From Streptoverticillium olivoreticuli subsp. olivoreticuli (lineage in GTDB: Bacteria > Actinomycetota > Actinomycetes > Streptomycetales > Streptomycetaceae): DNA of 64,000 nucleotides. Of this stretch, positions 17,396 to 25,029 are shown in pieces. Made by a program: the position numbers and the translations under genes. Each line of letters starts with the position of its first letter. Position 1 is the stretch's first letter. Where the stretch lies: NCBI RefSeq assembly GCF_003391135.1, contig NZ_CP031455.1, positions 4,743,001-4,807,000 on the forward strand, given 5' to 3'. The notes under the pieces were generated by a model, which was not told the DNA's origin, did no database searches, and was given only the letters and a program-made list of their open reading frames with translations.

Positions 17396-17779
17396 TGACC
17401 TGCTCCATTCGTCCGCTGCTTGCCCTGGTCCGCGTCCCCAGCCACCTGCTGGCCGCGTGCATCCACCACGCCCCACGCCGCTCCTCGCGACGCGGAGAGG
17501 CTGGCCACGCGGGCGCGCGCGGGAGCCCCTTCTACGTACTCATCTGCCATGCCGACAGGGTACGTCCCGGGCTATCTGCGCCGGGTCGGCCCGGTATCCG
17601 GCACACCCCTGACGCATTAGGGACCGTCTGCACAGACAGCTTGATGCGCCCTTGATCAAGCACCGGGTCCGCGGATATCCCGGCCGCGCTCATCGTCAGT
17701 CAGCGATGTTGATCGCACTCCTCCACCCTCGCACCGGCCTCTGGGATGCTGGGCGTTGACGGCGAGAGGGGCAACACGC
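17396..17779. promoter_or_regulatory. Divergent control region between hemL and the Nudix gene
   Basis: 384 bases of element DNA between divergent starts, with no convincing gene. It must carry the present hemL promoter if hemL is not read through from elsewhere. Visible structure: a GCTTGAT (17639-17645) / ATCAAGC (17655-17661) inverted repeat, and a short GTCTG-CA-CAGAC palindrome near 17626-17637. I could not assign a -10/-35 pair with confidence. Confidence 0.5.
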
Positions 17780-18313
17780 ATGCAGTGGAAGACCTATGGC
17801 GAACGACAGATCTATACGAATTCCTGGGTGAACCTGTGCCTTGTCGATGTTGAGCAGCCCGACGGGCGGCGCTGGGAGCATCACGTGGTGCGGCTTCGCC
17901 ACCTGGCCGTGGCGGCGGTGGTCAACGACCGGCGTGAGGTCCTGATGATGTGGCGCCACCGCTTCATCACGGACGCGTGGGCGTGGGAGCTGCCCATGGG
18001 GTTGATCGAAGAGGGAGAGACCCCCGAAGAGGCTGCCGCTCGCGAGGTCGAGGAAGAGACCGGCTGGCGGCCTGGGCCGATCAAGCCGCTGATCTACGCC
18101 GAGCCCGCGAACGGGATCACGGACTCGCAGCACCACGTGTTCCGGGCCGATGGCGCCACGTACATCGGGCCGCCGACAGAGAAGAACGAGTCCGACCGGA
18201 TCGAGTGGATCCCGTTGGAGCAGGTGCGCGGCATGATCGACCGTCGCGAGATCGTCAGCAGCGGCTCACTCGTCGGTCTGCTCTACGTGCTCATGGATGA
18301 ATCGATTCGCTGA
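17780..18313 (+). CDS. Nudix hydrolase
   Basis: 177 aa. A complete Nudix box at residues 74-96 (GLIEEGETPEEAAAREVEEETGW fits GX5EX7REUXEEXGU) coordinates Mg2+ for hydrolysis of a nucleoside diphosphate linked to another group. The ATG at 17780 follows GAGAGGGG and was preferred to an in-frame start eight codons upstream. It is the first gene inside the left end. Nudix genes are known cargo of pSAM2-type elements, where a signalling or housekeeping role has been suggested; the substrate is unknown here. Confidence 0.88.
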   Translation: MQWKTYGERQIYTNSWVNLCLVDVEQPDGRRWEHHVVRLRHLAVAAVVNDRREVLMMWRHRFITDAWAWELPMGLIEEGETPEEAAAREVEEETGWRPGPIKPLIYAEPANGITDSQHHVFRADGATYIGPPTEKNESDRIEWIPLEQVRGMIDRREIVSSGSLVGLLYVLMDESIR

Positions 18314-18320
18314 CCGGCCC

Positions 18321-19631
18321 TCACCGGAGGGCGGCCCGCATCTGCGTCTCGAACGCCCTGACCGCGGGCGCCTTCCGGTGAGGCACCAGCAACTCGTGGA
18401 ACTCCCGGAGGTGCCCTGTGACCCTCTCGGAGTCGACAGCTGAAGCGATCTCCAGTGCGCCGCCTGCGGTGTGGCACGCCTGGTCGAGGTTGCCGCGTTG
18501 CAGTTGGATGTTCGCCAGCCAGAACGAGTGGAAGGCGCGGCCGCGGTGATTGCCCGAGTGCCCGCGCCTCAGAGCCTCGGCCACGAGCGGCTCGGCGGCG
18601 TCGGCTTCCCCGAGTCGACCGTGGGCGATGCCGGTGTCCACGATCAGCTTGGGCTCATCGAAGTACGTGACCCACGACGGATCGTCGTCCGCGTCGGAGA
18701 TCCGCTCGAAGTGGCTGTGCGCGTCCTTGATCGCGGCGTGGGTGGCCGAGCGGTCGCTCATGGACGCGTGGGCGAACGCTTCCCTCATGGACAGCATCGA
18801 CATGACGCGCGGCGTACCGCCGTGCCATCGGGCGCAGTCCTGGGCCGCGGTCGAGAGCGCGACCGCGTCCGCCGGGCGGTCTTCGTAGGTCGCTTGCAGG
18901 CTCATGCACGAGAGCACGTTGGCCATGAAGGGGCGGTCATCGACGGCCTTGGCCAGTTGCAGTGCCTCGGCGAAGTAGGTGCGGGCCTGGCTGTACTGCC
19001 GGGCGTCGAAGTACGTCCAGCCGGTCAGCCGTGCCAGCTCCGCAGCGACGCCGTAGAGGTTGCGGCGGTACTCGCCTTCGCCGGCTTCCTTCAGCAGTTC
19101 CACGACGTAGCGCAGCTGTCCTACGACGGCGGGGCGGAGCGTCTCACCGCCGTGTTCGTCGTCGCGTCGCCAGTAGTCCTCGATCGAGGAGTGGAGCGCA
19201 CGGACCGTGGACGGGCTGAGCCTGGGACCGGCGGCCACGGCAAGGATGCTGTCCAGATCCGCGCCGGGGAGCGCACAGACCGGGTCGGCGGGGGCAGACA
19301 GGGCTACGCCCGCGGGCCGGTACGAGGGGGTGGCGACAGGTGGCGGCTCCCAGTCCCGGCGGGCCAGCCCGAGCATGTGGCCAGGGATGCGCAGGCCATC
19401 GGCGATCCGCTCGATGACGTTCATGTCCCTGATCCCGCGTGGACCGACGATGATCTCGCCGATGCGGCTCTGCGTCATGTCGACAAGGCGCGAGATGCGC
19501 GCATTGTTGAACCCGGCGCGATTGGCAAGCTTGAAGATCTTCCCGAAGTCGCGCTCACGACAGGCCGCGACCATGGCCGGGCTGGACAGCAACTGCGCCG
19601 GTAATCCCACTGGTTGCGAAGGCTGAGGCAT
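18321..19631 (-). CDS. XRE-type regulator with C-terminal TPR-like region
   Basis: 436 aa. The N-terminal helix-turn-helix (about residues 25-75, FNNARISRLVDMTQSRIGEIIVG) is followed by a linker and a helical region with TPR-like repeats (about 170-420), for example LYGVAAELARLTGWTYFDARQYSQARTYFAEALQLAKA. Such large Streptomyces XRE proteins often sit beside a small HATPase gene, as here. The ATG at 19631 has GGAG at eleven bases. A perfect 15-bp palindrome in the divergent promoter is a likely operator. The inducing signal is unknown. The gene converges on the Nudix gene. Confidence 0.85.
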   Translation of the reverse strand: MPQPSQPVGLPAQLLSSPAMVAACRERDFGKIFKLANRAGFNNARISRLVDMTQSRIGEIIVGPRGIRDMNVIERIADGLRIPGHMLGLARRDWEPPPVATPSYRPAGVALSAPADPVCALPGADLDSILAVAAGPRLSPSTVRALHSSIEDYWRRDDEHGGETLRPAVVGQLRYVVELLKEAGEGEYRRNLYGVAAELARLTGWTYFDARQYSQARTYFAEALQLAKAVDDRPFMANVLSCMSLQATYEDRPADAVALSTAAQDCARWHGGTPRVMSMLSMREAFAHASMSDRSATHAAIKDAHSHFERISDADDDPSWVTYFDEPKLIVDTGIAHGRLGEADAAEPLVAEALRRGHSGNHRGRAFHSFWLANIQLQRGNLDQACHTAGGALEIASAVDSERVTGHLREFHELLVPHRKAPAVRAFETQMRAALR

Positions 19632-19693
19632 GCGGGTGCTCCGAGTCGGGTGACCTGCACTGGTCGTCTCTACGGTGCCGCCTGAGGTGATGC

Positions 19694-19708
19694 TACCCAC
19701 TGTGGGTA
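19694..19708. promoter_or_regulatory. Perfect 15-bp palindrome, candidate XRE operator
   Basis: TACCCAC-T-GTGGGTA is a 7-1-7 perfect inverted repeat in the 126-base gap between the divergent XRE gene and the ATPase gene, 63 bases upstream of the former and 50 upstream of the latter. This is a natural place for autoregulation of both. Confidence 0.6.
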
Positions 19709-19757
19709 TCCCAATGGGCCTTATTGCGGCCCCTGCGCAACCGCGACGCTGTGAGGC

Positions 19758-20180
19758 ATGGAGCAGACAGTTGTTTCTACGAACGGGCAGGCTGTGGTGC
19801 GGCGTTGGTCGCCACGCCCGATGTCCGTCAGACGCGCGCGGGGCGAACTGGGCAGTGCCCTGGCGAATTGGGGTCTCGCGGCGATCGAGGACGCGGCGCT
19901 CCTGGTGCTCTCCGAGCTGATGACGAACGCCGTCGTCCACGCCCGCGTGCCGCCGGGGCGGGAGATCGAGACGCAGTTCCTCCCTCAGCCCAACGGAGTA
20001 CGCATCCAGGTTGACGACGCCGACGACACGCGCCCTCAGCTCAACGATCAGGGCATGGAGAGCGGCCGGGGCCTCGTCCTGGTGGCCAAGTTGTCGGACC
20101 GCTGGGGCGTGAGCGGCCGGAACGGGGTCGGGAAGTCGGTGTGGGCCGTGGTGACGGCACCGCGTGAAGGGTGGGCGTGA
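19758..20180 (+). CDS. ATP-binding protein, RsbW-like HATPase
   Basis: 140 aa. A GHKL ATPase fold with the N box SELMTNAVVHA (N57), VDDADD (residues 85-90) and a glycine-rich GRGLVLV lid (103-109). It resembles the single-domain anti-sigma kinases common in Streptomyces. It could bind a partner regulator such as the divergent XRE protein, although this is inference. Its stop overlaps the next small gene by one base, so the two are probably coupled. Confidence 0.85.
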   Translation: MEQTVVSTNGQAVVRRWSPRPMSVRRARGELGSALANWGLAAIEDAALLVLSELMTNAVVHARVPPGREIETQFLPQPNGVRIQVDDADDTRPQLNDQGMESGRGLVLVAKLSDRWGVSGRNGVGKSVWAVVTAPREGWA

Positions 20181-20392
20181 TGCGCTTGCTGGCGTACATG
20201 GTCCAGCGCGGCGACACGGTGACCGTCGGAGACGAGCAGCGGCAGGTGAAGGAAGCCCGCTTGCTCCACCTCTCCCACGGGCGCAGCGAGGTCGTGATGG
20301 TGTTCAAGACCGGCCCTTCGATAAGGGTCAACGCGAACGCCGTGACCAGAGTTCAGCGCACTTGGCGGCGGTCACGCCGGGAAGCGCGCTGA
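20180..20392 (+). CDS. Small hypothetical protein
   Basis: 70 aa, MRLLAYMVQRGDTVTVGDEQRQVKEARLLHL at the start and a basic C-terminus (RTWRRSRREAR). The middle looks like a small beta-rich fold. Its ATG overlaps the stop of the ATPase gene by one base, which supports translation. The family is not recognised. Confidence 0.6.
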   Translation: MRLLAYMVQRGDTVTVGDEQRQVKEARLLHLSHGRSEVVMVFKTGPSIRVNANAVTRVQRTWRRSRREAR

Positions 20393-20974
20393 CGGCAGCC
20401 CGGACAGGGCCCGGTCAGCCTCGATAGGTAGGGCGCGGTCGTCAGGCAGGAAGGACGCCTGCGCCTCCTCAACTCCCCCGGCACGGAACGCCCGCAGCAC
20501 GGCCCCCAACGCGCCGCGCTGCGGACGCTCGCCGTCAAACGTGCCGGGAGGGGATGGCGGCGGTTGCCTGCTCCAGCCGCTGCCAGCGGTCCGGCCTCTT
20601 GGTGACGTACGGAACCAGGGGCCGGACCGCGCGCAGCAACCAGACCGGGCGCGGTGGCCGATTCCTCGGAGGGATGGCGGCCTCGTCCTTGATTCCTCGG
20701 TACGGGTCTCCACCGCTTGGCAGGTCAGCCCGTTCTTGAGGGAGGCGGTGTTGTCCGTGCACCGCCTGCGGTCTTGCTCCGGGTGGTTACCGGAGCAAGA
20801 CCGCACACACCAGACATGAGACCGGACCACCCCTGATTCCTTGGCAGGTGGGGGTGGTCCGGAAGGGATCTCGAGGACCCCGGTGCCGATGGTACCGGGG
20901 CACTCGTCGTGTGTTCGTGCGATGCCCCGACAAGATCCAGAATCAGTCAAGATTCTTTGAGGGGTGGCGAGTTG
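20393..20974. other. Non-coding region with three stacked hairpins and a possible gene remnant
   Basis: 582 bases without a convincing intact gene. On the minus strand two adjacent frames (20535-20762, and the frame ending at 20372) read as plausible protein, for example RPVWLLRAVRPLVPYVTKRPD and then ALGAVLRAFRAGGVEEAQASF. Together they may be one frameshifted, decayed gene. The right part holds three inverted repeats (20768-20900), and AGAATC/GATTCT (20939-20956) lies just upstream of the next gene. Confidence 0.45.
20768..20900. repeat. Cluster of three inverted repeats
   Basis: Three hairpins in 133 bases: a 15-bp perfect stem (20768-20782 with 20790-20804, seven-base loop), a 12-bp perfect stem (20822-20833 with 20851-20862) and a 7-bp stem (20878-20884 with 20894-20900). 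They could be tandem terminators, an insulating boundary between modules, or a structured RNA. No T tracts follow. Confidence 0.7.
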
Positions 20975-21274
20975 ATGTCCGGGCCGGGTGATGAGGCGTT
21001 CGAGATCGGCAACGTGGAGTTCGGGGCTGAGGAGTTCGACCCGGACGCGGCGCTGTGGGTGCGCGGGGTCGACTACGTGACGGGCTGGGCTGCGGCGCGC
21101 GACGCGGCGGCGGAGCTCGGTCAGGCGCTGGTGTCGGCTGGCGTGGAGGCGTCTGGGGTGCGGTTGCGGGCGGGCTCGGCGGCGGACGGCTCGGGTGTGG
21201 TGCGGCTGGAGCTGTCGACGGCGGCGGCCGTGGAGGTGACGCGGCTGGCTGCGCGGTTCGGGAAGGCGAGCTGA
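20975..21274 (+). CDS. Small acidic hypothetical protein, STAND-locus
   Basis: 99 aa starting MSGPGDEAFEIGNVEFGAEEF, acidic at the N-terminus and Ala/Val-rich after residue 40 (VEVTRLAARFGKAS end). The ATG at 20975 follows GAGGGG at ten bases. It precedes the STAND module on the same strand, but 546 bases separate them, so membership is only suggested by position. No family is recognised. Confidence 0.6.
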   Translation: MSGPGDEAFEIGNVEFGAEEFDPDAALWVRGVDYVTGWAAARDAAAELGQALVSAGVEASGVRLRAGSAADGSGVVRLELSTAAAVEVTRLAARFGKAS

Positions 21275-21820
21275 TCGGGCTTTGCGGGCCTCGGCCGTGG
21301 TGGACCTGGTCGTGGATGTCGACGGGTGCTGCGGTGCTGGCCAGCTTGGGCCTCGGCCACGGAAAGCCAGCCGAGACGGCGGGGCGGCCGGACGATCAAG
21401 CGCGCGTGTGCTTCCAGCAACCGCCCACTCGGCCTGGCCACGTTGTCTGTGCCGTGAAGGGTGCCACGCCTGCTCGACGGCGTTTGGTGCGGACGACCCG
21501 AGGGCGCGCGCTGCCGCTCGCGAGCCGTTCGTCGAAGGTCTTCGTGCGGTCGCGGGTGTGCCGGGTTGCGGGCGGTGGGGCGCCCGGCCGGGACCGGCCG
21601 TCAGGCCGCAGCCCGGTCCGGGGCGGCCCGGCCGCCCGGCGCGCCGCAGGCGCGCCCTTGAGTAAGTGAAGAAGGTTTCGACCGATCGCGGTTGCGTCTG
21701 GGAACTGGGCGCTGCGGTTTTGGCGTTTTGCTGGTCAGGCGGTCTGGCAGGTTCATACGCTCGGGGGACCGTGAGTGCGCCAGGCGGTGCACCGCGGCGG
21801 GCGAGGAAAGAGGTGTGGGG
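21275..21820. other. Intergenic region before the STAND module
   Basis: 546 very GC-rich bases in which several frames stay open by composition alone. I found no start with an RBS and no recognisable protein. It should contain the promoter of the coupled pair at 21821-24984. Confidence 0.5.
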
Positions 21821-22234
21821 ATGGATACTGAGATCGTCACGGTGATGGATCAGGTGGGGCCGTACCTGACGGCTGCTCTGGGTGCCTATGGGGTCGGTGT
21901 GTTGGGGCGGGCGGAGGATGCCGCTGTCGATGCGACGGCGAATATCGGGCGGCGTGTGCTGCATGCGGTCTGGCGGCGGCGGGGCGCACAGGAGCGTGCA
22001 GCACTGGAGGCGGCGGTGCAGGATGTGGCCGCGGAGCCGGGCGATGAGGATGCTGCGGCGGCGTTGCGGCAGCAGATCAAGCGGGCGCTGCGTGAGGACG
22101 CTGAGCTGTTGAAGGAGCTGTCCGCGCTGGTGCCGACGGGGCCGGTGACGGTGACGGCGTCCGGTGAGCGGTCCATTGCTGCGCAGACGATCACGACTGC
22201 GGTCAGCGGTGACCACAACACCATCCGGCCGTGA
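21821..22234 (+). CDS. Small partner protein of the STAND ATPase, unknown family
   Basis: 137 aa. The N-terminal hydrophobic/glycine segment (VGPYLTAALGAYGVGVLGRAEDAAV) resembles the start of small adaptor-like proteins found before NB-ARC genes. A charged helical middle follows (residues 50-105). The C-terminal tail TASGERSIAAQTITTAVSGDHNTIRP (112-137) is echoed at the start of the next protein (ASGKGSIAALAVELAVTGDH). The ATG follows AAGAGG at eight bases. Its stop overlaps the STAND start by four bases. This suggests a coupled two-gene module in which the two products interact. Confidence 0.65.
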   Translation: MDTEIVTVMDQVGPYLTAALGAYGVGVLGRAEDAAVDATANIGRRVLHAVWRRRGAQERAALEAAVQDVAAEPGDEDAAAALRQQIKRALREDAELLKELSALVPTGPVTVTASGERSIAAQTITTAVSGDHNTIRP

Positions 22235-24984
22235 CCGTACCCAACGCCTCTGGGGAACCCGGGGTTGAAGCGTCGGGGAAGGGTTCGATTGCGGCGCTTG
22301 CGGTGGAGCTCGCGGTCACGGGGGACCATGCGCGCTTTGTCACGCTACCGCCGGAAGCCGTGCGCTGGGTGCGGGAGATAGAGGCACCGCCTGGCACGGC
22401 CAATCTTCCGGCTTCGGTGTCGGGCGTGTTCGTCGGCCGTGATGACACGCTGGATCTACTGCACTCCATGCTGAGCACGTTGGGTGATGCCGCGGTGACG
22501 CAGCCAGCTGCGGTGCACGGTCTGGGGGGCATTGGGAAGAGCACCCTGGCCCTGCACTATGCCCTGCACTACCGCCACAGATACGCCCTGGTGTGGTGGA
22601 TCAGCGCCGAATCGTCCGAGCTGATCGAGGCCGGTCTCTCAGCCTTGGCAGGACGGCTGTGCCCGCACTGGGCTTACGGTGCAAGCACGGAGGAACGCAT
22701 CGCGTGGGCCATGACGTGGCTGCAATGGCATCCGGGCTGGCTGCTGATCTTCGACAACGTGGAAGACCCCAACACTCTGCGCCCCTATCTCGGAGCCTTG
22801 CCCGGCGGGCACCACCTGGCCACCAGCCGGAAGGCCACCAGTTGGCACACCATCGCCCCCACCCTGCCCCTGGACCTGCTCAGCCCCACCGCGTCCGCCG
22901 ATCTCTTGTGCGCCCTCGCCTACGACGGCAAAGAAACCAGCGCCGGACAGCGCCAGGAGGCCGAGTACCTTGCGCAGGATCTGGGCTATCTGCCGCTTGC
23001 CCTGGAACAGGCCGGCGCCTATCTCCATCAGACGGGCAAGGACATGGCCGCCTACCGGCAGGCCCTGCCACGGATGCTGTCCAAGAGGTCCGACGGCATC
23101 GACCCCCAACGCACGGTGTCCCGGGTCTGGGACCAGTCCCTCACCGCCATCACCAAGCGCGACCCTCTGGCCGTGACAGTCCTGGAGGCGATGGCCTGGC
23201 TCGCCCCCGACGGCATTCCCCGCGCTCTCCTGACCCCACTCGCTCCCGAGGAGGACCCGGACGCCCTGGACGACGCACTCGGCGTCCTCCACTCCTACAA
23301 CATGATCACCCTCGCAGGCTCCACACTCAGCATTCACCGCCTCCTGCAAGCCGTCCTGCGCACGAACCTCTCCATAGGCGACGCCCAGATGCCACCGGGA
23401 AGATCGGCGGCGGAGCAGGCCCTGCTGTACGCCCTGCCTTCGCCCGACGAGCCCCTGCCTTCAGCCACACGTCAATGGGAAGGGCTCCTGCCGCACATCA
23501 CAGCGCTCGCCGCCAGCATCCCGACCGGGAGTGCTACCGAAGACACCTTCGAACTCTTCGCCGCGGCAAACAACCACGTACAGCGAGCCGGGCAGATGGC
23601 ACGTGCCATCCCACTGCTCGCGAGGGACCTGACCGAGTGCGAGCAGGTACTGGGTGACACCCATCCCGACACCCTGACCAGCCGCAACAACCTCGCATAC
23701 GCGTACCAGGAGGCCGGGAACCTCGCCCGAGCCATCCCCCTATACGAGGCCACACTTGCTCAGCGCGAGCAGGTGCTCGGCGACACCCACCCCCAGACCA
23801 TGACCAGCCGCAACAACCTCGCATACGTGTACGAGGAGGCCGGGAACCTCGCCCGAGCCATCCCCCTATACGAGGCCGTCCTCGCTCAGCGCGAGCAGGT
23901 GCTCGGCGACACCCACCCCGACACCCTGGCCAGCCGCAACAACCTCGCATACGCGTACCAGGAGGCCGGGGATCCCGCCCGGGCCATCCCCCTGTACGAG
24001 GCCACACTTGCCCAGTGCGAGCAGGTGCTCGGCGACACCCACCCTGACACTCTGTCCAGCCGCAGCAACCTCGCAGGTGCGTACGGGGAGTCTGGGGATC
24101 TCGCCCGGGCCATCCCCTTGCACGAGGCCGTCCTCGCTCAGCGCGAGCAGGTGCTCGGCGACACCCACCCCGACACCCTGGCCAGCCGCAACAACCTCGC
24201 AGGTGCGTACGAGGAGGCCGGGAACCTCGCCCGAGCCATCCCCCTATACGAGGCCACACTTGCCCAGTGCGAGCAGGTGCTCGGCGACACCCACCCCCAG
24301 ACCATGACCAGCCGCAGCAACCTCGCAAGTGCATACAGGAATGCCGGGGATCTCGCCCGAGCCATCCCCCTATACGAGGCCGTCCTCGCTCAGCGCGAGC
24401 AGGTGCTCGGCGACACCCACCCCGACACCCTGGCCAGCCGCAACAACCTCGCATACGCGTACCAGGAGGCCGGGGATCCCGCCCGGGCCATCCCCCTGTA
24501 CGAGGCCACACTTGCCCAGTGCGAGCAGGTGCTCGGCGACACCCACCCTGACACTCTGTCCAGCCGCAGCAACCTCGCAGGTGCGTACGGGGAGTCTGGG
24601 GATCTCGCCCGGGCCATCCCCTTGCACGAGGCCGTCCTCGCTCAGCGCGAGCAGGTGCTCGGCGACACCCACCCCGACACCCTGGCCAGCCGCAACAACC
24701 TCGCAGGTGCGTACGAGGAGGCCGGGAACCTCGCCCGAGCCATCCCCCTATACGAGGCCACACTTGCCCAGTGCGAGCAGGTGCTCGGCGACACCCACCC
24801 CCAGACCATGACCAGCCGCAGCAACCTCGCAAGTGCATACAGGAATGCCGGGGATCTCGCCCGGGCCATCCCCTTGCACGAGGCCGTCCTCGCTCAGCGC
24901 GAGCAGGTACTAGGTGACACCCACCCCGACACCCTGACCAGCCGCAACGACCTCGCGAGGGCTCGGGCTGCTGAGTTGGCATAG
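22231..24984 (+). CDS. STAND NTPase: NB-ARC domain with kinesin-light-chain TPR repeats
   Basis: 917 aa, GTG start overlapping the upstream stop by four bases. Order of parts: an N-terminal ASGxGSIAA...VTGDH segment (14-33); VFVGRDD (67-72); NB-ARC with Walker A GLGGIGKST (97-105), Walker B LLIFDNVED (171-179), sensor HHLATSR (194-200) and the LGYLPLALEQAGAYL motif (251-265); winged-helix-like region (300-385); then about eleven 42-residue TPRs (471-910) with consensus GDTHPDTLxSRNNLAxAYxEAGxLARAIPLYE. There is no obvious N-terminal enzymatic effector, so output may be through the small partner. STAND proteins of this type act in signalling or anti-phage defence. Four TPR units are duplicated almost exactly. 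Confidence 0.9.
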   Translation: MTVPNASGEPGVEASGKGSIAALAVELAVTGDHARFVTLPPEAVRWVREIEAPPGTANLPASVSGVFVGRDDTLDLLHSMLSTLGDAAVTQPAAVHGLGGIGKSTLALHYALHYRHRYALVWWISAESSELIEAGLSALAGRLCPHWAYGASTEERIAWAMTWLQWHPGWLLIFDNVEDPNTLRPYLGALPGGHHLATSRKATSWHTIAPTLPLDLLSPTASADLLCALAYDGKETSAGQRQEAEYLAQDLGYLPLALEQAGAYLHQTGKDMAAYRQALPRMLSKRSDGIDPQRTVSRVWDQSLTAITKRDPLAVTVLEAMAWLAPDGIPRALLTPLAPEEDPDALDDALGVLHSYNMITLAGSTLSIHRLLQAVLRTNLSIGDAQMPPGRSAAEQALLYALPSPDEPLPSATRQWEGLLPHITALAASIPTGSATEDTFELFAAANNHVQRAGQMARAIPLLARDLTECEQVLGDTHPDTLTSRNNLAYAYQEAGNLARAIPLYEATLAQREQVLGDTHPQTMTSRNNLAYVYEEAGNLARAIPLYEAVLAQREQVLGDTHPDTLASRNNLAYAYQEAGDPARAIPLYEATLAQCEQVLGDTHPDTLSSRSNLAGAYGESGDLARAIPLHEAVLAQREQVLGDTHPDTLASRNNLAGAYEEAGNLARAIPLYEATLAQCEQVLGDTHPQTMTSRSNLASAYRNAGDLARAIPLYEAVLAQREQVLGDTHPDTLASRNNLAYAYQEAGDPARAIPLYEATLAQCEQVLGDTHPDTLSSRSNLAGAYGESGDLARAIPLHEAVLAQREQVLGDTHPDTLASRNNLAGAYEEAGNLARAIPLYEATLAQCEQVLGDTHPQTMTSRSNLASAYRNAGDLARAIPLHEAVLAQREQVLGDTHPDTLTSRNDLARARAAELA
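23641..24966 (+). repeat. 126-bp TPR-coding repeats
   Basis: About ten and a half tandem copies of a 126-bp unit (42 codons), each containing GACACCCACCCC followed by AGCCGCA-C-AACCTCGCA-like sequence. Units begin near 23641, 23767, 23893 and so on to 24901. DNA identity between units is far above what protein function needs. Confidence 0.9.
23848..24863 (+). repeat. 504-bp tandem duplication inside the TPR array
   Basis: Bases from about 23848 to 24359 are repeated with no difference I could find at 24352 to 24863, an offset of exactly 504 bp (four TPR units). This marks a recent expansion by recombination or slippage. Confidence 0.85.
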
Positions 24985-25029
24985 GCTCATCACTCACGTG
25001 AGTCTCATCCCCGCGGAGGGGTAAGAAGC

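Noticed and set aside
21282..21669. Plus-strand frames before the STAND module
   Set aside because: No RBS or recognisable protein; two frames stay open together because of GC content.
20372..22216. 614-codon minus-strand frame across the STAND partner gene
   Set aside because: Composition artefact over most of its length: Arg/Pro/Gln-rich with no domain. Only its far end might be a relic.
23534..24997. Long minus-strand open frame (487 codons) opposite the TPR array
   Set aside because: It mirrors the 126-bp repeats, has a repetitive Cys/Trp/Arg-rich product and no RBS; the plus-strand TPR protein explains the sequence.
24992..25003. ACTCACGTGAGT palindrome as a GntR operator
   Set aside because: It lies at the 3' ends of the convergent STAND and GntR genes, not at a promoter; more likely part of a terminator region.
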